Assembly (NCBI GenBank): GCA_964560875.1
Contig: CAZLMW010000032.1
Location: 7,803 to 71,802 of the forward strand
Reading direction: 5' to 3'
DNA: 64,000 bases
Source: CAZLMW01 sp964560875
Lineage (GTDB): Bacteria > Myxococcota_A > UBA9042
Shown: positions 57,001-63,000 of the stretch, piece by piece
Position numbering within the stretch: the stretch's first letter is position 1
Layout of the letters: the number at the start of each line of letters is the position of its first letter
Program-made: the position numbers and the translations under genes
Notes under the pieces: model-generated
What the model was told of the DNA's origin: nothing
The model's database searches: none
The model's input: only the letters and a program-made list of their open reading frames with translations

Positions 57001-60000
57001 TACACGGGGACGCGCAACGTCCAGCCGCAGAGCCACGGCGGCGGCTACCACCCGAAGTACAAGCAGTACTGGAACCCCGGTTGGAACGGCAGCTTCAGCA
57101 CCCGCATCTACAAGTACAGCAACACCGGCGCCTACCTGGGCAACTTTAACTCAGGCGCCCGCTACGTTCGCGCGGTCAACGGTGACCCAACCGAAGACAC
57201 CTACTACATGGCCGAGCAGTATGAGGGCATCTCCAAGCGTAAGAGCAACAGCAGCTCGATGCTCTGGCGGACCAACATCGGCAGCTACGAAGGAAGCGTC
57301 GATACCGATGGTCAGAGCGTCTACGCGATGCGCTACAACGACCACCGCAGCGTCTACAAGCTCGATCGCGCCAACGGCAAGCTGCTCAACACATTGCAGC
57401 TCGACAAGTGGTACGGCCAGGACAGCTACGGCGGTATGCACATCTACCAGGGCAAGCTCTACCGCGGCGTGTACAGCGCCCGCTGGGTCTGGCGTTACGA
57501 CCTCGCGACGATGCAGCACGACGGCATCCGCTTCCAGGTCGCACCGACGAACTACGCATCGGCCATCACCAGCGACGGCGAGTACTGCGCGGCCAGCACC
57601 GGCGCGCCGTTCTACTGCTACAAGCTGCCGGGCAAGGACGACAACTTCATCGGCAACCCGGCCGGCATGGATACCCGCAGTCACGGCGCCGGTTACCACG
57701 CGTACTTCAAGGAATACTGGTACCCGCAGTGGTCGGGCGACACGGTCTACCGCTACAGCCAGCAGGGCAAGTACCTCGGTCTGTTCCGGACCGGCCAGGC
57801 CAACATCATGCAGCTCGTCGGCGAGCGCACGGGCAGCGCGTTCTACACGGCGAACTGGGGCTACGGCACCGTCACCAAGCTGACCGGTAAGGTCGGGACG
57901 TCCAAGAAGCTGTGGAGCGCCAACATCGGCGGCACGGTCGGCGGCGTCGCAGTGGACGGCAACTACGTCTACGCCATGCGCTACAACAGCTCGACGCTGT
58001 GGTACCTGAACAAGGAGACGGGTTCGACGGTCAAGACCCTCAACCTGAACACCGTCAACGGCAACATCTACGGCGGTCTCGCGGTCGTCCAGGGCAAGCT
58101 CATCCGTGGTTCGGACAACCGCTGGGTCTACCGCTACGACGTGTCCACCGGACAGTTCGACGGCGTGGCCTTCCAAGCCGGTACGAACATCCACAACTCG
58201 ACCTGGGATGGCAAAGAGTACTGCATCGCACACGCGTCCTACTCGGCCGTACGCTGGTGCTACCCTCTGACAAACACGCTGCAGCCGCTGTCCGATGAGG
58301 GCTGCGACGATGACGGCGATGGCTACTGCGACTCGAGCATGCGTATCACCGCCGACGGCACAGCCAAGGTGTGCCCGAAGACGCGGATGAAGTGCGACGG
58401 CTCGGTCTACGGCGGCACTTGCGTTCGCTCGTACTCGAAGACGGGCACGACGTGGCCGCAAGCTCAGGCTCAGTGCGAAACGTGGGGCGGCAACCTCGCC
58501 AGCCTCCACGGTGCGGGCCAGGCCGGCGCGATCAAGACCGACGCGGTCAAGACGTGCGGCGGAATCAAGCCCTTCTGGATCGGCATGACCGACAAGGACT
58601 TCGGCGGCAGCTTCCGTTGGGAAGACGGCTCGCCGGTGGACTGGACCAACTGGGCCAAGAACGAGCCGGACAGCAAGTCGACGGCGGCCTACTTCTCCGA
58701 CGGTATCCTCCTTACCCCGTCGGAGCAGGCGACGCTCAACGATTGGCACAGCGCCAAGGTGCAGACGTCCGGGCTCAGCAAGAGCGCCAACATCGTCACC
58801 GGCGGCCAGAACTTCAACTTCACGTTCAGCGGTATTCCCAAGCCCAAGGCTGGTCAGAGCACGCTGAAGGTTCGCACCCGAGTCGCCGGTGACTTCGGTA
58901 GCAGCAGCGAATACGCGAACGTCTACATCGAGGGCAGCCACTACGGAAACGTCGGTAACGAGAGCGGCGGCGACTGCACGAGCAAGACCCGTGAGTTCAG
59001 CGTCCCGATCAGCACGATCTCCGACGGCGTCATCACCGTTCGTCTGCAGAACACCGGCAGCGTCGGAGCGGGCTGCAGCGAGCGCAAAGTCCAGGTCGAG
59101 CTCCTGTATGAGTACGCCAGCGGCTCCGGCCAGAAGCTGCTGCCGAAATGGAAGGTCTGCTACCGCGCCAGCAAGGACGGCTTCAGCTCCTCGACGTTCC
59201 ACAGCAAGTGCAACGGCAAGGGCCCGACCTTCACGATCATGACCAACGACAAGGGTCGTAAGGCCGGCGGCTACATGACGAGCTCGTGGCACAGCAGCAG
59301 CAACTACATCTACGACTCCGAGGCGTTCTTGTTCTCACTTTCCGACAACAAGGTGTTCGATGTTCGCTACCCGCAGTACGCCGGCTACGGCAACAACAGC
59401 TACGGCCCGACGTTCGGCGCGGGACACGATATCTACGTCAACAGCAGCATGAAGAGGGGCTACACGTACTTCGGCCACAGCTACAAGTGCCACCTTGGCG
59501 GCTCCGGCTCGACGGCCTGCCGCAACTACTTCTTCAGCACCTACAGCAGTTGGACGCTCAGCGATGTCGAGGTGTACTATCAGGACGGCTTCACGACGCC
59601 GCCGCCCACCGACGGCCAGGACTATGTCAGCGTCGGAACCGACGGCAAGTGGTCGGATGTGGCCAACAAGACGACCCTCGATTGCTTTGTCTGCACCCGC
59701 CCGATCACCGGCGCCCAATACGGCTTCGGCGATGACTGCGAGGACGGCAATGGCGCTGCTAACCCCGGCACGCCCGAGGTCTGCGACAACAAGGACAACA
59801 ATTGCAACGGCGCGATCGACGAAGGTTGCGACGACGACGACGATGATTACTGCGACGCCTCGATGGGTGTTGTCGGTACTCCGGCAGCGTGCCCCAACGG
59901 CGCCAACGACTGCGACGACGCCGACAGCAACGTCAACCCCGGGGCGCAGGAGAACTGCAACACGCCTTACGACGATAACTGCAACGGTCTGCTCAGCGAG

Positions 60001-63000
60001 AACAACGCCAAGTCGTGCATCAAGCAGTACTACGACGGTGACGGCGACGGTTACGGTACCGCGAGCTTCCAGTGCCTCTGCACAACAACTCAGTGCGCGA
60101 CCAACACCTTCAAGGACGACTTCGACGGCAAGACCGCTGCGGGCTGGACGTTCAAGCGCTGTACGCCGAACAACAAGAACCCGACCAACTGCAGCACGTC
60201 TGCGACCGGGCAGGGCTGGCAGCATCGCCCGAACTCCTTCAACTACCGCACGCCCAAGGGCGCGCTCTACTACGGCGATCCCAAGACCGACAAGTTCGCT
60301 TTCGGCGCTAGCGCGGGTACAGCCCGCAGCCCGAAGATCAAGGTTCCGGCCAACGCCAAGCCTGAGCTGACCTTCTCGATCTACTCGGGCATCGAGGCCA
60401 ACCCGAAGACAGACCACATCAGCCTGCGCGTGTTCGTCGACGGTAAGTTCGCCGAGGAGCTGTGGGGCAAGTCCAAGCTGCAGAGCCGCTACCTGCGCTG
60501 CGACGGATCAGCAGTTTGCAACCCGGGCTCCAACATCCTGACGACCGCGCAGGAAGCCCAGCTGAACTCCTGGTACGGCAACAGCAACGCCGAGTGGGAG
60601 CTCTGCTACCAGATGAGCCGTGACGGGACGTCAGCCTCGACGTTCCACAACCGATGCAACAGCAAGGGCGAGACCATGACGGTCATCAAGGCGACCAACG
60701 GACGCAAGTTCGGCGGTTACAGCAACCTGTCGTGGACCAACGGTTCGTACTACCAGGGTACGTCCAGCAGCTGGCTGTACTCGCTCGATAAGAAGACCAA
60801 GCACACGTACTACCGCTACAGCCAGTACGGCATCTACCAGTGGAGCCGTTACGGACCCACCTGGGGCGGCGGCCACGATCTCCGTTCCGCGTACAGCGAC
60901 ATGCGTTACAACGGTTACACCAACCTTGGTCACACGTACCGCTGCCCGAGCGGCTACGGGTATGGCAACGGCACCTGCCGCAGCTGGCTCGCCGGCCAAT
61001 ACAGCGGCTGGCAAAATGCTGAGTTTGAGGTCTACACGCGCAAGTCGAACGGCTCGACGTTCCAGACCGACAAGTGGATCGACCTCAAATTCGACCTCGC
61101 CAAGTACGTCGGCAAGGACATCCAGCTCGAGTTCTACTTCGACACGGTCAACAAGGATAAGAACGACGGCCTCGGCGTGTTCATCGACAACATCCGCCTC
61201 GCCAACGGCGCCTGCAGCAAGTACACGGCCACCAAGTACGGTGACTGCGACGACACGAAGGGCTACGTCTTCCCGTCCGAGTCCGCGGAGATCTGCGACG
61301 GCAAGGACAACAACTGCAACAACGTGGTCGACGAAGGCTGCGACGCGGACGGCGATGGCTACTGCGACAAAGATAAGTTCGTCAGCAGCACGCAGGCGTG
61401 TCCGAAGACCGGTGGACCGGGCAGCAAGAACTGCAAGATCGTGATCTCGGACAAGCCGCGCTATGTGGGCCAGCCGATCTCGCAGAACACACACAGCCAC
61501 GGAGGCGGTTTCCACCCGAAATACCAAGAATACTTCTACCCGAGCTGGGGCAGCCGAACGATCTACACGTACAACAAGCAGCGTCAGAACACCGGCAGCT
61601 TCTCGACCGGCCAGTATTACACGATGGGGCTCGCGGGCGACCCGGACACCAAGATCGACCAGTACTACACGGCGAACTACTACTACTACCGAATCTACGC
61701 GTGGAAGGGTAAGACCAGCAGCCAGGCCTGGAGCGTGTACTTCGGCTACTACGCCGGCTATGTCGCGGCCGATGACAAGTACGTCTACGCGCAGAAGACC
61801 AACAACACGCGCATCTACGTGCTCCGCAAGGACAATGGCAGCAACATCGCCAACTACTACACCAGCGGCGGCAGCTACCAGACGTACTGGGGCTACGGTG
61901 GTTCTGCGGTCCTCAACAAGGTCGCGGACAACGGCAGCATCATCAAGAAGTACTACCGCGCTGCTGGTTCCAGCCGGTTCGTCGAGCGCTTCACGATTCC
62001 GACGTCCGGCTCGACTGCGCAGTACGACGGCCTCCGATTCCAGACCGCGTCGTACACCTACAACGCGACGTTCGACGGCAGCGACCTGTGCATCTCACCG
62101 AACAGCAGCTCGGTATACTGCTACACGCTGAAGGAATCGAGCTGTACGCGCGGCGACGACTGCAACGACGACACCAAGGCGCAGAACCCGGGTATGACCG
62201 AGCTTTGCGACGACCTCGACAACAACTGCGACGGGGCGGTGGACGAGAAGTGCGACAAGGACAACGACGACTATTGCGACAAGAACATGCCCGTCGTCGG
62301 TGCGCCCAAGACTTGTGGCAAGGGCGGCGGAGACTGCGACGATAACGACAAGGCCAAGAACCCGGGGACTGTCGAGATCTGCGACGGCAAGGACAACAAC
62401 TGCAACAAGCTCATCGATGAGCTCGGCTCGAAGAACTGCACCAACTTCTACTTCGACGGTGACCAGGACGGTTACGCGGTCGATAGCAAGCGGTGTCTGT
62501 GCAAGGCCGACGGTGTGTTCCGTGTCCCGGAAAGCAAGTTCAAGACCCTCGGCAAGGACTGCGACGACAGCTCCGCGACCGCCCACCCCGGCGCCAAGGA
62601 GATGTGCGACAACCTCGATAACGACTGCGACAAGTCGGTCGATGAGCTCTGCGACAAGGATGGCGACGGCTACTGTGACAAGAACATGATCACCGTGGGC
62701 GCGCCCAAGGTCTGCAAGTTCGGCGGCAACGACTGCAACGACGGCAACAAGACGGTCAACCCGGGCGCGGTCGAGCTCTGCAACAACGCCGATGAGAACT
62801 GCAACGGAATCATCGACGAGAACGCGAGCGACCACTGCGGCTACTTGCCCAACTCGATCAGCAAGTGCAGCAAGGGCAAGTGCGTGGTCGTGGGTTGTGC
62901 GGAGGGCTACTTCAACCTCAACGGCCTGATGTCTGACGGCTGCGAATGCAACGGCACCGACCAGCACGAGCCGAACAACGTCTGTGGCAACGCTACGTCG

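Larger units (their letters stand above)
49775..62840 (+). repeat. About 30 MopE-type metal-binding repeats in the giant lipoprotein
   Basis: I counted 30 units with the core G-D-C-[DN]-D, then [VI]-N-P-G-[AG]-x-E-[IV]-C, then D-[ND]-N-C-[ND]-G. Two endings alternate. One is DEGCDDDGDGYCD with calcium-loop-like D-x-D-x-D-G; the other is QNDLNALGC followed by an aromatic segment and CLC. MopE of methanotrophs gives the family its name and binds copper; the metal here is unknown. Modules are inserted at the join after NNCD, after CPK and after the CLC segment. Confidence 0.85.

Noticed and set aside
45094..57051. Several long antisense frames opposite the giant lipoprotein
   Set aside because: Val/Ala/Arg/Asp-rich translations with no motifs. 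They result from Cys/Asp codons of the sense gene read backwards.
55663..58285. Propeller-like repeats considered as a recent DNA duplication or assembly artefact
   Set aside because: The four copies differ widely in sequence while keeping the same motifs, so they are old protein repeats.
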